Assembly: GCA_046330255.1 (NCBI GenBank)
Contig: JAXLTC010000002.1
Location: 186,001 to 250,000, forward strand
Length of the DNA stretch: 64,000 nt
Direction: 5' to 3'
Source of the DNA: JBBSBL01 sp046330255
GTDB lineage: Bacteria; Actinomycetota; Thermoleophilia; Solirubrobacterales; Solirubrobacteraceae
The position numbers were made by a program, and so were the translations under genes. The notes below the pieces were generated by a model. It saw only the letters and a list, made by a program, of their open reading frames with translations. It ran no database searches and had not been told where the DNA came from. This document shows positions 25,472-34,455 of this stretch, one piece after another (within the stretch, counting starts at the first letter, position 1; each line of letters begins with the position of its first letter).

Positions 25472-25835
25472 CGCCCGCCTCCTGCGCCGGCTCGGCCTTC
25501 TTGCGCGCGGCGGCGCGCCGCGCGCCGAGCGCGACCTTGGTGATCTCCAGCCGCGTCAGCTCCTGGCGGTGCCCGGTGCGCCGGCGGTAGCCGCGCTTGG
25601 GCTTGAACTTGAAGACCCGCAGCTTCGGCCCGCGCTCGTGGGCGACGACCTTCGCCTCCACCTTCACCTTGCCCAGCCCGTCGGCGTCGAGCACGACCTC
25701 CTCGCCCTCGCCCCGGAACATCAGCGGCTGAAGCGACACGGTCGCGCCCTCGTCCTCGTGCAGCCGCTCGACGAGCAGGGACTGGCCCTGCTCGACGCGG
25801 TACTGCTTGCCGCCTGTCTTGACGATCGCGTACAT
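25461..25835 (-). CDS. rplU: 50S ribosomal protein L21
   Basis: 124 aa. The start is ATG 25835, where the protein begins with the L21 motif YAIVKTGGKQYRVEQGQ. The rest includes VVLDADGLGKVKVEAKVV and the basic FKPKRGYRRRTGHRQELTRL segment that binds 23S rRNA. A short Lys/Ala/Glu tail of about 20 residues follows the normal end. The long open frame upstream is the shadow of the RNase gene. It sits 11 nt after the RNase E/G stop and overlaps rpmA. Confidence 0.97.
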   Translation of the reverse strand: MYAIVKTGGKQYRVEQGQSLLVERLHEDEGATVSLQPLMFRGEGEEVVLDADGLGKVKVEAKVVAHERGPKLRVFKFKPKRGYRRRTGHRQELTRLEITKVALGARRAAARKKAEPAQEAGDGA

Positions 25836-25846
25836 GGGACGAAGGG

Positions 25847-27769
25847 TCACTCGGAGCCGGGCTCGGCCGCCGTCGCGGCCGCCTTGGCGCGGGAACGGCG
25901 CCGGCCGCCTCTGCGGCCACGGCGCCGAGGGGGCGAGTCTACCGCGTCCTGCGCCCCGTCCGTCCCCTGCGCCTCGCCGGCCTCGCCGGGCGGCGCGTCG
26001 AGCAGCGTGGCGGTCGCCGCGGTGCGGCCCGCCTCCTCGATGCGCACCATGCGCTTCTCGCCGACGTGGCGCCCGCCGCCGGCCACCGACACGATGTAAC
26101 CGTCGATCTTGGCGACCGCGTCGTCGACGTTGTACATGTGCGGCTCGACGATCGAGACCAGCACCTCGTCGCCCGGCCGGAACGGCAGCGCGCGCTCCTC
26201 GACCTCCTCGACCGCGCCCTCGAGCAGGACCGCGAAGTGGTCGAGCGGCAGGCCCTCGGAGCCCTCGAAGAAGAACCGCCGGCCGGTGTCCTCCTCGAGC
26301 CCGGCGAGCCGCCAGGCGCCCTGCCCCGTGAACTGCGCGGTCACGCGCGGGTTGATCCGCACCAGGAAGGCCTCCGGCGCGTCCTTGGCGGCGGCGAGGT
26401 CGCGCAGGCGGCGCTCGAACTCGATCGCGATCGTCTCCTCGGAGCGGATCACGCCCTCGCCGTCGCAGGTCGGGCAGTGGCGGGTCATGATCTCCCGCAC
26501 CCCCTCGGTGACGTTCTGGCGGGTCATCTCGACCAGCCCGAGCGGCGAGATCTCGACCACGAACGTCTTGGTGCGGTCCTCGTCGAGCGCCTTGCGCAGC
26601 GTCTTCAGCACCGCGTCGCGGTTGCGCGCGCGGGACATGTCGATGAAGTCGATCACGATGATCCCGCCGATGTCGCGCAGGCGCAGCTGGCGCACGACCT
26701 CGTCGGCCGCCTCGAGGTTCGTGCGCGTGATCGTGTCCTCGAGCCCGCGGCTGCGCCCCCGGCCCGTGAACGAGCCCGTGTTGACGTCGATCACCGTGAG
26801 CGCCTCGGCGTAGTCGATCATCAGGTAGCCGCCGCTCGGCAGGTCGACCCGGCGCGACAGCGTCGAGGCGAGCACCGACTCGATGCCGAAACGCTCGAAC
26901 AGCGGCTCGCCGTCCTCCCACAGCTCGACCCGGTCGACCAGCTCCGGGGCCGTGCGCGTGAAGAACGAGATCAGCCGCTGGAGCTGCTTGGGATCGTCGA
27001 CGACGGCGCGCTCGAACTGCTCGGAGAGCACGTCGCGCACGACCCGGACCGACAGGTCGGCCTCCTGGAAGACCATGCTCGGCGCCTGCGCCTCGGCGAC
27101 CCGCTGCCCCAGCACGTCAGCGAGCTTGAACAGGTACTGGAGCTCGCGCTCGAAGTCGGCGCGCTTGGCGCCGTAGGCGGCGGTGCGGATGATCGCCCCC
27201 CCACCCTGGAGGTCGAGCTTGGCGGCCTGGCGGCGCAGCCGCTCGCGCTCCTTGTCGTCCAGCCGCCGCGAGACGCCGACCCCCTCGCCCTGCGGCGAGT
27301 AGACCATGTAGCGGCCGGGGATCGCGAGCTCCATGGAGAGCCGCGCGCCCTTGGTCTTGAGCGGGTCCTTGACGACCTGGACCACGACCTCCTGGCCCGG
27401 CTTCAGCAGCTCGGTGATCCGGCTGCCGCCGCCCTTGCCGCGGCCGCGCTTGGGCGTCTCCACGCCCGGCAGCACGATCTCGTCGACGTGCAGGAAGCCG
27501 TTCTTCTCGAGGCCGATGTCCACGAACGCGGCCTCGAGGCCGGCGAGCACGTTGTCGACCTTGCCCTTGTAGATGTTCCCGACGATCGAGCGCGCGCCGC
27601 GCCGCTCCAGGTAGAGCTCGGCGACGCGGTAACCCTCGGCGGGCTTTGTGGCCTTTGCGCGGCGGGAGCCGGAGCCGCCCTTGCGAGCGGCGCCGACGCG
27701 CCCGGAGGCCTCGAGCAGCGCGATCCGGGTCTCGGCCCGGTCGACGCTGACAAGCACTTGCTTCTTCAA
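25847..27769 (-). CDS. rng: Ribonuclease E/G family endoribonuclease
   Basis: 640 aa, TTG start with AGGG upstream. It cuts single-stranded RNA during rRNA and mRNA processing. The N-terminal part holds an S1-type domain (GNIYKGKVDNVLAGLEAAFV, then DIGLEKNGFLHVDE). The catalytic DNase-I-like region contains both metal-binding Asp sites (ALTVIDVNTGSFTG and GGIIVIDFIDMSRARNRDAV). The Zn-link is CPTCDGEG. The C-terminus has a TRAM-like beta region (FRPGDEVLVSIVEPHMYNVD) and a basic tail rich in Arg. It is shorter than E. coli RNase E and lacks the long degradosome scaffold, so the name rng or rne is a matter of convention. Confidence 0.92.
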   Translation of the reverse strand: MKKQVLVSVDRAETRIALLEASGRVGAARKGGSGSRRAKATKPAEGYRVAELYLERRGARSIVGNIYKGKVDNVLAGLEAAFVDIGLEKNGFLHVDEIVLPGVETPKRGRGKGGGSRITELLKPGQEVVVQVVKDPLKTKGARLSMELAIPGRYMVYSPQGEGVGVSRRLDDKERERLRRQAAKLDLQGGGAIIRTAAYGAKRADFERELQYLFKLADVLGQRVAEAQAPSMVFQEADLSVRVVRDVLSEQFERAVVDDPKQLQRLISFFTRTAPELVDRVELWEDGEPLFERFGIESVLASTLSRRVDLPSGGYLMIDYAEALTVIDVNTGSFTGRGRSRGLEDTITRTNLEAADEVVRQLRLRDIGGIIVIDFIDMSRARNRDAVLKTLRKALDEDRTKTFVVEISPLGLVEMTRQNVTEGVREIMTRHCPTCDGEGVIRSEETIAIEFERRLRDLAAAKDAPEAFLVRINPRVTAQFTGQGAWRLAGLEEDTGRRFFFEGSEGLPLDHFAVLLEGAVEEVEERALPFRPGDEVLVSIVEPHMYNVDDAVAKIDGYIVSVAGGGRHVGEKRMVRIEEAGRTAATATLLDAPPGEAGEAQGTDGAQDAVDSPPRRRGRRGGRRRSRAKAAATAAEPGSE

Positions 27770-27779
27770 GATGTATCCC

Positions 27780-28976
27780 TCACTGGAGGTGTAGCGCCCG
27801 GCCCTTGCCCCGCGTCGCGATCCGTCCCTGGACGTGGATCGACTGCAGGAGGCCGAGGCAGATGAACGTTACGAGCACCGAGGAGCCGCCGTAGCTCATG
27901 AGCGGCAGCGGCACGCCGGTGATGGGCATGATCCCGATGGTCATGCCGACGTTTACGAAGACCTGGAAGCACAGCATCGCGAGGATTCCGCCCGCGATCA
28001 GCGTTCCGTACAGGTTCTTCGCCAGGGTGAGGATCCGCAGCGCGCGCCATATCAGCATCGCGTAGAGCGACAGCACGACGGCGGCGCCGACGAACCCGTA
28101 CTGCTCCCCGACCACCGCGAAGATGAAGTCCGTGTGGTGCTCGGGCAGGAAGTTGAGAGAGGTCTGGGTGGCTCCCGCGACGCCCCGGCCGGTCTTCTCG
28201 CCGGAGCCGATCGCGATCAGCGACTGGTTGATCTGGTAGGTCTGGTTGCGCGGGTCGTTCGACGGGTTCACGAACCCGGTGAGCCGCTGCACCTGGTAGG
28301 GCTTGAGCACCTCGACGCCGACCGCGGGAGCGATCACCAGCACGATCGAGACCGCGATCACGCCGAGCCCCGCGAGCGCTGCGAGATGCCTCCACGGCGT
28401 GCCCGCGACGAACAGCATCGCGAGCGTGATCGCGCTATAGACCATCCCGGTCCCGAGGTCCGGCTGGCCGACCACCAGCAGGGTCGGTAGCAGCCCGAGC
28501 AGCACGATCCGGAACGTCGTGCGGGCGTCGCCGAGCCGGCGGGCGCGGTCGACCACGAAGGCCGCGAGCGAGACCACGAGCAGCACCTTGCCGACCTCGG
28601 ACGGCTGGTACTGGAAGAACGGCAGGTCGATCCAGCGCTGCGAGCCGCGCGTCGCCCCCGCGAACGCGTAGACGACGAGGTTCGAGACGATCAGGAACCC
28701 GTAGATCCCGTAGCGCAGGTCGCGCAGGCGCGTGTAGTCGAACCGGGTCAGCAGCACCGCCAGCGCGAGGCCGACGGCGGCGAAGACGCCCTGGCGGGTG
28801 AGGTAGTACTCCGGGTCGCCCGGGATGTCGTCCTTGGTCGCGCCGCTCAGCGTGATCAGCGAGCACGCGACGAGGCCGAGGCCGGCCACCGTCAGCCACG
28901 GGTCGATCAGCAGCGCGCGACGCGCGCGCGGCTGCGTGGCCTCCTCGATCGAGCGGCGGGCGGCGGTGGCGCTCAT
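27780..28976 (-). CDS. rodA: Peptidoglycan glycosyltransferase RodA (SEDS family)
   Basis: 398 aa, start ATG 28976, overlapping the mrdA stop by 4 nt. Ten or so hydrophobic segments are visible. The SEDS signatures include QPSEVGKVLLVV, QPDLGTGMVYSAITLAMLFV (family catalytic Asp region), LPEHHTDFIFAVVGEQYGFV and the C-terminal GVPLPLMSYGGSSVL. RodA polymerises glycan strands of the side wall with its partner PBP2, encoded just upstream. RodA rather than FtsW is inferred from linkage to mreBCD. Confidence 0.95.
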   Translation of the reverse strand: MSATAARRSIEEATQPRARRALLIDPWLTVAGLGLVACSLITLSGATKDDIPGDPEYYLTRQGVFAAVGLALAVLLTRFDYTRLRDLRYGIYGFLIVSNLVVYAFAGATRGSQRWIDLPFFQYQPSEVGKVLLVVSLAAFVVDRARRLGDARTTFRIVLLGLLPTLLVVGQPDLGTGMVYSAITLAMLFVAGTPWRHLAALAGLGVIAVSIVLVIAPAVGVEVLKPYQVQRLTGFVNPSNDPRNQTYQINQSLIAIGSGEKTGRGVAGATQTSLNFLPEHHTDFIFAVVGEQYGFVGAAVVLSLYAMLIWRALRILTLAKNLYGTLIAGGILAMLCFQVFVNVGMTIGIMPITGVPLPLMSYGGSSVLVTFICLGLLQSIHVQGRIATRGKGRALHLQ

Positions 28977-30961
28977 CGCGTCCGCGAGCTCCCGGTGACG
29001 ACCTTCTTGGCCACGCCGAACCACTGCGAGAGGATCAGCCGGGCGGTCGGCGCGGCGGCCTCGGCGCCGAAGCCGCCGCGCTCGATCGTGACCGCGACGA
29101 CGATCGGCTTGACCGGGTCGGGCACGTAGCAGACGTACCACGACTGGTCGGGCTGGTTGCCTCGCTCCGCGGTGCCGGTCTTGCCGTACACGGCCTTGGG
29201 GAACCCGGCGAAGACGTCGGCGGAGGTCCCTCCCGGAGAGCCGGCCGCTAGCCGCAGCCCCTCCATGATCGGAGCCCTGGTGCTCTGCGAGAGCGGGACC
29301 CGGCGCCCGGCGCCGGCGTCGATCGACTGGAGCACCTGGCCGCCGGCGTCGGTCACGTCGAGACCGATGTGCGGCTTGCGCACCACGCCGCCGTCGGCCA
29401 TCGCGGCGTACGCGGTCGCGAGCTGCAGCGGGGTGGCCTGCAGGTCGCCCTGCCCGACGGCCATGTTGACGTTGTCGCCGACCGACCATGGGCGACCGTC
29501 GGCGATGTAGCAGCGGGGGACGTGCCGGCGGCGCTCGCAGCGGCGCTCCTCGGCGTTGCGCCGCGCGCGCCAGGCGGGCGACGGGACGTTGCCGGACGCC
29601 TCGCCGGGCAGGTCGATCCCGGTCGGCCGCCCGAAGCCGTAGAGCCGCGCCCAGCGCTGAAGCGCGCCGCCGCGCGGGCGCGGGGAGTTGAGCTGCGCGC
29701 CGAGCGAGTAGAAGTAGACGTCGGAGGAGACCTGGATCGCGCGCGGCATGTCGACCGCGCCGTTCGCGGCCCCCCCGGCGTTCTTGAAGATCTGGTCGCC
29801 GATCTTGATCGAGCCGGGGTCGTCCACGACCGTCCCCGGGGAGATCGTGCCCGACTGGAGCCCCGCGGTCGCGGTGATCATCTTGAACGTCGAGCCGGTC
29901 GGGTATGCGGACTGCGTCGCGCGGTCGAGCTGCGGGTAGTTGGACTGCCGGCCGAACAGGGCCTCGTAGCTGCGTTGGCTGATCGGCCGCGCGAACACGT
30001 TCGGGTCGAAGCTGGGAGCGGAGCCCATCGCGAGGATCCGGCCGTTGCGCGGGTCCATCGCCACGTAGGCGCCCGCGTTCGCGCCGTTGGCGGCGCCCAG
30101 CCCGATCCCCGTCTGAAGCGCCTGCTGACCGGCCTTCATCAGGCCGAGGTCCAGCGAGAGGCGCAGGGTGCGGCCCTGCGCGGGGGCGCGGCGGCGCAGG
30201 TAGCGCCGCGGCTGACCGAGCGAGTCGACCTGGATGCGGGTCGCGCCGTCGCGGCCGCGCAGGTAGCGGTCGTAGGAGTACTCCAGCCCGCTCTGGCCGA
30301 CGACGGTGCCCTGCGGCACGCCGGCGAAGCGCCGCTCGCCGAGCTCGCGGCGCGTGATCTGGCCGATCGTCCCGAAGAGCTGCGCCCCGGTGTCCCGGAA
30401 CGGATAGGTGCGCAGGTAGACCTGGCGGATCGTGACGCCGGGGAAGCGCTCCTGGTTCTCGAGCACGTAGTTGATCTCGTCGCGCGAGGCGTCCGGCTTC
30501 ACCGTCACGTCCGCGTACGGGAGCTGGTTGATGCCGCGCTCGACCTCGCAGGCGAGCGGGATCAGCCGCACGACGTCGCGGCCCACCCGGCAGCGGTCCG
30601 GCCGGGTGGAGGTGCCGAGCACCCGGGCGAGCCGGGCATAGAGCGCCAGGCGCCGCGGGCTGCCGGGCTCGCCGGGGAGCCGCGGCGGCTCGACGGTGAC
30701 GGCGGTCGCCAGCCGGTTGTCGACGAGCGTGGTGCCGTTGCGATCCACGATCTGCCCGCGCGGCGCCTGCACGACGACGTCGCGCACCTGGTTGTTGGAC
30801 GCCTTGGCCTGGTAGCTGTTGCCCGACAGCACCTGGAGGTACCAGAGCCGGAAGAAGATGATCGCGAAGAAGACGAGCGCGATCCCGCCGAGGATCGCCA
30901 CGCGGAACGCGAGCTGCGGCGTGATCGGCGCCCGGCGGTCGCCCGAGGGGTCCTCGATCAC
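28973..30961 (-). CDS. mrdA: Penicillin-binding protein 2, peptidoglycan transpeptidase
   Basis: 662 aa class B PBP from a GTG start overlapping mreD by 4 nt. A single N-terminal membrane segment (residues about 20-45) is followed by the pedestal domain (DRNGTTLVDNRLATAVTVEP) and the transpeptidase domain. The catalytic motifs are TGSTFKMITA (SxxK), QVSSDVYFYSLG (SxD/N position) and YGKTGTAERG (KTG). It cross-links wall material for elongation and works with RodA, encoded next. Residue signatures and context agree; I see no truncation. Confidence 0.95.
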   Translation of the reverse strand: MIEDPSGDRRAPITPQLAFRVAILGGIALVFFAIIFFRLWYLQVLSGNSYQAKASNNQVRDVVVQAPRGQIVDRNGTTLVDNRLATAVTVEPPRLPGEPGSPRRLALYARLARVLGTSTRPDRCRVGRDVVRLIPLACEVERGINQLPYADVTVKPDASRDEINYVLENQERFPGVTIRQVYLRTYPFRDTGAQLFGTIGQITRRELGERRFAGVPQGTVVGQSGLEYSYDRYLRGRDGATRIQVDSLGQPRRYLRRRAPAQGRTLRLSLDLGLMKAGQQALQTGIGLGAANGANAGAYVAMDPRNGRILAMGSAPSFDPNVFARPISQRSYEALFGRQSNYPQLDRATQSAYPTGSTFKMITATAGLQSGTISPGTVVDDPGSIKIGDQIFKNAGGAANGAVDMPRAIQVSSDVYFYSLGAQLNSPRPRGGALQRWARLYGFGRPTGIDLPGEASGNVPSPAWRARRNAEERRCERRRHVPRCYIADGRPWSVGDNVNMAVGQGDLQATPLQLATAYAAMADGGVVRKPHIGLDVTDAGGQVLQSIDAGAGRRVPLSQSTRAPIMEGLRLAAGSPGGTSADVFAGFPKAVYGKTGTAERGNQPDQSWYVCYVPDPVKPIVVAVTIERGGFGAEAAAPTARLILSQWFGVAKKVVTGSSRTR

Positions 30962-31539
30962 CGTGGCCTCGCCTGTGAGAGCGGGCTGAGCCCGCCGGTC
31001 GCGTAGGCCCGGCGCCGGCGGCGGCGCGCGGGGTCGTCGGGCAGCGCGCCCGAGATCACGCGGCGCAGCAGCGCGTAGACCGGGAGCGCGATCAGCGTGT
31101 TGACGACGATCGTCGCGACGATCTGGCGCAGCAGCAGCAGGCTGACCGGCGCGTCGACGCCGAGCAGGAACTGGATCAGCGAGTAGCCGAGCGCCGAGGC
31201 CGCGGTCGCCGCCGCTCCGGCGGCGAGCGGCATCAGGCCGTGACCCGGATCGCGCAGCTCGCGCAGCCGCCCCGAGGCGTAGCCGATCCCGATCCCGATC
31301 AGGGACGTCACGCCGAGCGTCTGGAACAGCGCCAGATCGAGGAACAGGCCGACCCCGAAGCCGAACGCGGCGCCGGACATCGAGCCGGCCAGCAGCCCCA
31401 CGGACATCACGGCGAGCGGCACGATGTCGGCCGTGGTCCCGAGAATCGTGATCTGGGAGACGGCCGTGATCTGGATCACGACCGTCGCCAGCCCGATTAC
31501 GACCAGCCGCAGGCCCAGGCGCCAGAAGCCGTCGCTCAC
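30958..31539 (-). CDS. mreD: Rod shape-determining protein MreD
   Basis: 193 aa, start GTG 31539 overlapping the mreC stop (GTGA). The protein is almost wholly hydrophobic, with five or six predicted membrane spans (for example LRLVVIGLATVVIQITAV and AAFGFGVGLFLDLALFQTLG), and has an Arg-rich C-terminal tail. MreD is a poorly conserved membrane part of the elongation machine; the assignment rests on hydrophobicity, the F-G-x-G-x-G-L-x-x-D motif and the position between mreC and mrdA. A longer frame upstream of the GTG runs into mreC and has no support. Confidence 0.9.
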   Translation of the reverse strand: MSDGFWRLGLRLVVIGLATVVIQITAVSQITILGTTADIVPLAVMSVGLLAGSMSGAAFGFGVGLFLDLALFQTLGVTSLIGIGIGYASGRLRELRDPGHGLMPLAAGAAATAASALGYSLIQFLLGVDAPVSLLLLRQIVATIVVNTLIALPVYALLRRVISGALPDDPARRRRRRAYATGGLSPLSQARPR

Positions 31540-32411
31540 GGAACCTGGGCCCTGTCGCCGCTGACCCCGCGCGTGAGGATCTGGACGAAGTCGAGGTGCT
31601 GGAGATCGGCCGACGGGCGCATGTGCACGCGCGCGTTGAGCCGCAACTCGTCGGCCGAGACCTTGGAGACGGTGCCGATCGGCAGGTCGGGCGGGAACAG
31701 CGATTCCAGCCGGGACGAGCGCGACCCCGCCGTCACGACCTGGTCGCCGACGCGCACGCGCGCGTCGCCCGGCAGGTACTGGATCAGCAGGTCGTTCGGG
31801 TCGCCGACCGCGGGCACGAGGGTCCCGAGCTCGCCGGGTCCGCGCAGGATCTTCGCCGAGACGCCCGAGGTGTGGTCGGTGATCAGCGTCACGATCGCGG
31901 TCCCGGAGGTGACGTCCGTCACCTTGCCGACGAGGCCGTCGCCGGCGATCACCGGCTGGTTGACCCGCACGCCGTCGTCGCTGCCCTTGTCGACCTCGAT
32001 GCGCGCGTACCAGACCGTGGGCGAGCGCCCGATGACGCGCGCGGTCACGGGGTTGAACGCGTCGACGCCGCGGCGGGTGTCGAGTCCGACCATCCGCCGC
32101 AGCTGGGTGTTCTCCTCGAGCGCGGCCTGGCTGCCCACGACCTGGAGCCGCAGCGCGTCGCGCTCGGCGCGCAGGCGCTTGACCTCGTCCTTGGCGTCGA
32201 ACGTGTCGCCGATCCACGACGCCAGGTCCCGGACGGGCTTGAGCGCGCGGCTGGCGCCCTCCTGGATCGGCGAGAGGATCTCGGAGACGCCGCGCTGCAG
32301 CGTGAGCAGGGGCCCGCCGGTCCCGCCGAAGCTGGCGGTCAGGAGGACCAGTGAGACGCCGACCAGCGCCGCCAGGACGAGGCGGCGCCGCCGGACCTGT
32401 TTGTCTCGCAC
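31536..32411 (-). CDS. mreC: Cell shape-determining protein MreC
   Basis: 291 aa from GTG 32411. One N-terminal membrane anchor (residues about 8-25, RLVLAALVGVSLVLLTA), a coiled-coil stretch around FDAKDEVKRLRAERDALRLQ, and the extracellular beta domains (ARVIGRSPTVWYARIEVDKG, then GVRVNQPVIAGDGLVGKVTD) follow the MreC plan. MreC links cytoplasmic MreB to PBP2. It follows mreB by 42 nt and is coupled to mreD by a 4-nt overlap. Confidence 0.94.
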   Translation of the reverse strand: MRDKQVRRRRLVLAALVGVSLVLLTASFGGTGGPLLTLQRGVSEILSPIQEGASRALKPVRDLASWIGDTFDAKDEVKRLRAERDALRLQVVGSQAALEENTQLRRMVGLDTRRGVDAFNPVTARVIGRSPTVWYARIEVDKGSDDGVRVNQPVIAGDGLVGKVTDVTSGTAIVTLITDHTSGVSAKILRGPGELGTLVPAVGDPNDLLIQYLPGDARVRVGDQVVTAGSRSSRLESLFPPDLPIGTVSKVSADELRLNARVHMRPSADLQHLDFVQILTRGVSGDRAQVP

Positions 32412-32453
32412 GGGTGTGAAGTCCTCATTGTGTGGGTCGTGCCCCGGAGCCTA

Positions 32454-33503
32454 TTAGCGGCGCCGACGGCTCCCCTTCGAATTGCGGTTCGAGCGGTGGA
32501 TCGCCTCGAACTCCTCCAGCGAGCGCCCGGAGCCGACCGCGACGCAGGTCAGCGGCGACTCGGCCAGATGGGCGGGCATCTGCGTCTCGTGGCGCATCCG
32601 CTCGTCGAGCCCCTGCAGGAGCGAGCCGCCGCCCGCGAGCATGATTCCCCGGTCCATGATGTCGGACGCGAGCTCCGGCGGCGTGCGGTCGAGCGTCTCC
32701 TTGACGGCGTCGACGATCTGGGAGATCGGCTCCTCGAGCGCCGTGCGGATCTCCTCGCTGGTGAGCACGACGGTCTTCGGCAGGCCCGAGACCATGTCGC
32801 GCCCGCGGATCTCCGCCTGGACCTCCTCGGACATCAGGAACGCCGAGCCGATCTCGAGCTTGACCTCCTCCGCGGTCTGCTGGCCGATCAGGAGCTTGTA
32901 CTCGCGCTTCACGTAGCTGATGATCGCCTCGTCGAGCTCGTCGCCGCCGATGCGGATCGACTGGCTGACGACGATCCCGCCGAGCGAGATCACCGCCACC
33001 TCGCTCGTGCCCCCGCCTACGTCGACCACCATCGAGCCGGTCGGCTCGCCGACCGGCAGCCCGGCGCCGATCGCGGCGGCCATCGGCTCCTCGATCAGGT
33101 AGGCCTGCCGCGCGCCGGCGGACAGGCACGCCTCCTCGACCGCGCGCTTCTCCACCCCCGTGACCCCCGAGGGCACGCAGACGACCACCCGCGGGTGCGC
33201 CCAGCGATTCTGGTGCACCTTCTGGATGAAGTGGCGCAGCATCTCCTCGGTCACGTCGAAGTCGGCGATCACGCCGTCCTTCAGCGGCCGGATCGCGGAG
33301 ATCGTCCCCGGGGTGCGACCGAGCATGCGCTTGGCCTCGATCCCCACGGCGTGGACCTCGCCGCTGCGCTGGTCCATCGCGACCACCGAGGGCTCCGAGA
33401 GCACGATCCCCCGCCCGCGCACGTAGACGAGCGTGTTCGCGGTGCCGAGATCGACGGCCATGTCGCGGCCACCGAAGCCGGTGAGGTAGCTGAAGAAGCC
33501 CAT
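32454..33503 (-). CDS. mreB: Actin-like rod shape protein MreB
   Basis: 349 aa, start ATG 33503 (MGFFSYLTGFGGRDMAVDLG). The actin-fold nucleotide motifs are intact: DLGTANTLVYVRGRGIV (phosphate 1), VVDVGGGTSEVAVISLGG (phosphate 2) and IMLAGGGSLLQGLDERM (adenosine). It forms membrane-bound filaments that steer side-wall synthesis. A 12-residue basic tail (RNSKGSRRRR) extends beyond the usual end. It is the first gene of the block reading down to rpmA. The upstream spacer is over 500 nt and carries a repeat element. Confidence 0.97.
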   Translation of the reverse strand: MGFFSYLTGFGGRDMAVDLGTANTLVYVRGRGIVLSEPSVVAMDQRSGEVHAVGIEAKRMLGRTPGTISAIRPLKDGVIADFDVTEEMLRHFIQKVHQNRWAHPRVVVCVPSGVTGVEKRAVEEACLSAGARQAYLIEEPMAAAIGAGLPVGEPTGSMVVDVGGGTSEVAVISLGGIVVSQSIRIGGDELDEAIISYVKREYKLLIGQQTAEEVKLEIGSAFLMSEEVQAEIRGRDMVSGLPKTVVLTSEEIRTALEEPISQIVDAVKETLDRTPPELASDIMDRGIMLAGGGSLLQGLDERMRHETQMPAHLAESPLTCVAVGSGRSLEEFEAIHRSNRNSKGSRRRR

Positions 33504-33725
33504 GCTCGGATCGCGGGAAGCGGGGCGGGCCGGTGTCGAGGTCCGGCGCGCCGACCCCGGGGGCGCCGGGCGCGGCAGGTGCCCCGTCCGCGGGGCCAGT
33601 GTAGCGAACCGGCCCGCCGCCACGTCGCGGCCGAAATGCGCGGTGCGAGCCGCAAAAAAGCCGGAATGGAGGGGAAACGGAGGGGCCGCCGCGCCCCCGG
33701 CGCCCGGTCCGCCGCCGAGGCGCAA

Positions 33726-33770
33726 CCCATCCCAGCCTATGCCCGCAGGAGAGGTGCCAGCTGGGATGGG
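33726..33770. repeat. 11-bp perfect inverted repeat upstream of mreB
   Basis: CCCATCCCAGC (33726-33736) and GCTGGGATGGG (33760-33770) enclose 23 nt. In the minus-strand transcript toward mreB this would form a strong hairpin about 220 nt before the ATG. It could be a leader structure or part of the repeat element that follows. Confidence 0.5.
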
Positions 33771-33802
33771 AAGTCAAGTCAGGGGCGTCACCGGAGTCTA
33801 CG

Positions 33803-33842
33803 CTCCTGCCTTGGGGGTCGTATGTGCCCCCTACCCAGGACG
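33803..33842. repeat. 40-nt core C1, copy 1
   Basis: 39 of 40 bases are identical to 47894-47933. It can fold as CCT/AGG and GGGGG/CCCCC around TCGTATGTG (GGGGG at 33813-33817, CCCCC at 33827-33831). The only difference between the copies lies in the loop (T at 33825 versus C). Confidence 0.7.
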
Positions 33843-33901
33843 GTGGACCCGGCGCCGGCCTCCCGCGACCGGGGTCGCGCGGCGGGTACTCCTCCGCGGG
33901 C

Positions 33902-33940
33902 GCGAGAGGCCTCCTTCCTAGCCGCCGTTCGCGACCCGAC
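33902..33940 (+). repeat. Arm of repeat family R1 near mreB
   Basis: Contains CCTCCTTCCTAGCCGCCGTT, which matches the arms at 47966, 48233 and (inverted) 47821. It lies about 60 nt right of the C1 core, the same order as in the copy near 48 kb. A weak inverted partner (GCCGGAATGGAGGGG) occurs at 33659-33673. Confidence 0.5.
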
Positions 33941-34015
33941 AGATTCCTCGCAGCGCCGACGCGGAACCGGGGGGCGACGGCCCCGAACGTGGCTTGGCCG
34001 ACAGGCTGCGAGCCC

Positions 34016-34412
34016 TTATGTGACGAACACGACGTACCAGGTCGCGCTGTCGCGCTCGAGCCGGAACGTCGTGCTGGGGGAACGCCGCCGCGCTCCCGTA
34101 CCGTCCGTCGCAGCCGTCGGGCGCGAACGCGTCCTTCAGTCCGCGCGCACATTCGGCCCGCGGGATCGGGACCCTCGTCTGGAAGCGATACACCGACCCG
34201 CAGAGCTCCTCGGCGTCGCCCGCCCGTGCGGCTCGCTCGAGCCGCACGAGCGCCATCCCGGCGGCTCGCTGAGCCGCGGGCAGGCGTGCGACCGAGCGCT
34301 CCGCGCGGGGCGGGACCCAGGTAGCGGGTCGCCCGGCATCGCCGCCGCAGGCTGCGAGGAGCGCAGGCAGCAGGACGCTCGGCGCGAGCGTCATCGGGAA
34401 CGGGAGCCTCAC
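34016..34412 (-). pseudogene. Small lipoprotein gene with a one-base frameshift
   Basis: Starts at GTG 34412 or ATG 34394. A lipoprotein signal is visible (PSVLLPALLAACGG, lipobox LLAAC). The frame reads normally to GRYGSAAAFP. Dropping one base from the five-C run (34076-34080) then continues the coding pattern as STTFRLERDSATWYVVFVT followed by TAA at 34016, giving about 131 aa. Without that change the frame runs on as low-complexity Arg-rich sequence into the repeat near 33920. I take the short, frame-corrected version as the original gene. Its function is not recognised. An assembly error in the homopolymer is equally possible. Confidence 0.6.
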
Positions 34413-34455
34413 GTCTTCGATGTCCTCCCGACTCGGGCAAGTACCTCGGCGGAGC

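Larger units (their letters stand above)
33504..34015. other. Gene-free spacer upstream of mreB with structured repeats
   Basis: No supported gene lies in these 512 nt. From left to right there is an A6 tract (33654-33659) beside a weak R1 arm, an 11-bp inverted repeat (33726-33770), the 40-nt core shared with 47894-47933, a further GC-rich stretch, and an R1 arm (33902-33940). The mreB promoter must lie here, but I cannot place it. Confidence 0.6.

Noticed and set aside
33918..34412. Lipoprotein frame taken at its full uncorrected length (164 codons)
   Set aside because: The last third is unnatural Arg-rich sequence running into a repeat. A one-base correction gives a sensible end.
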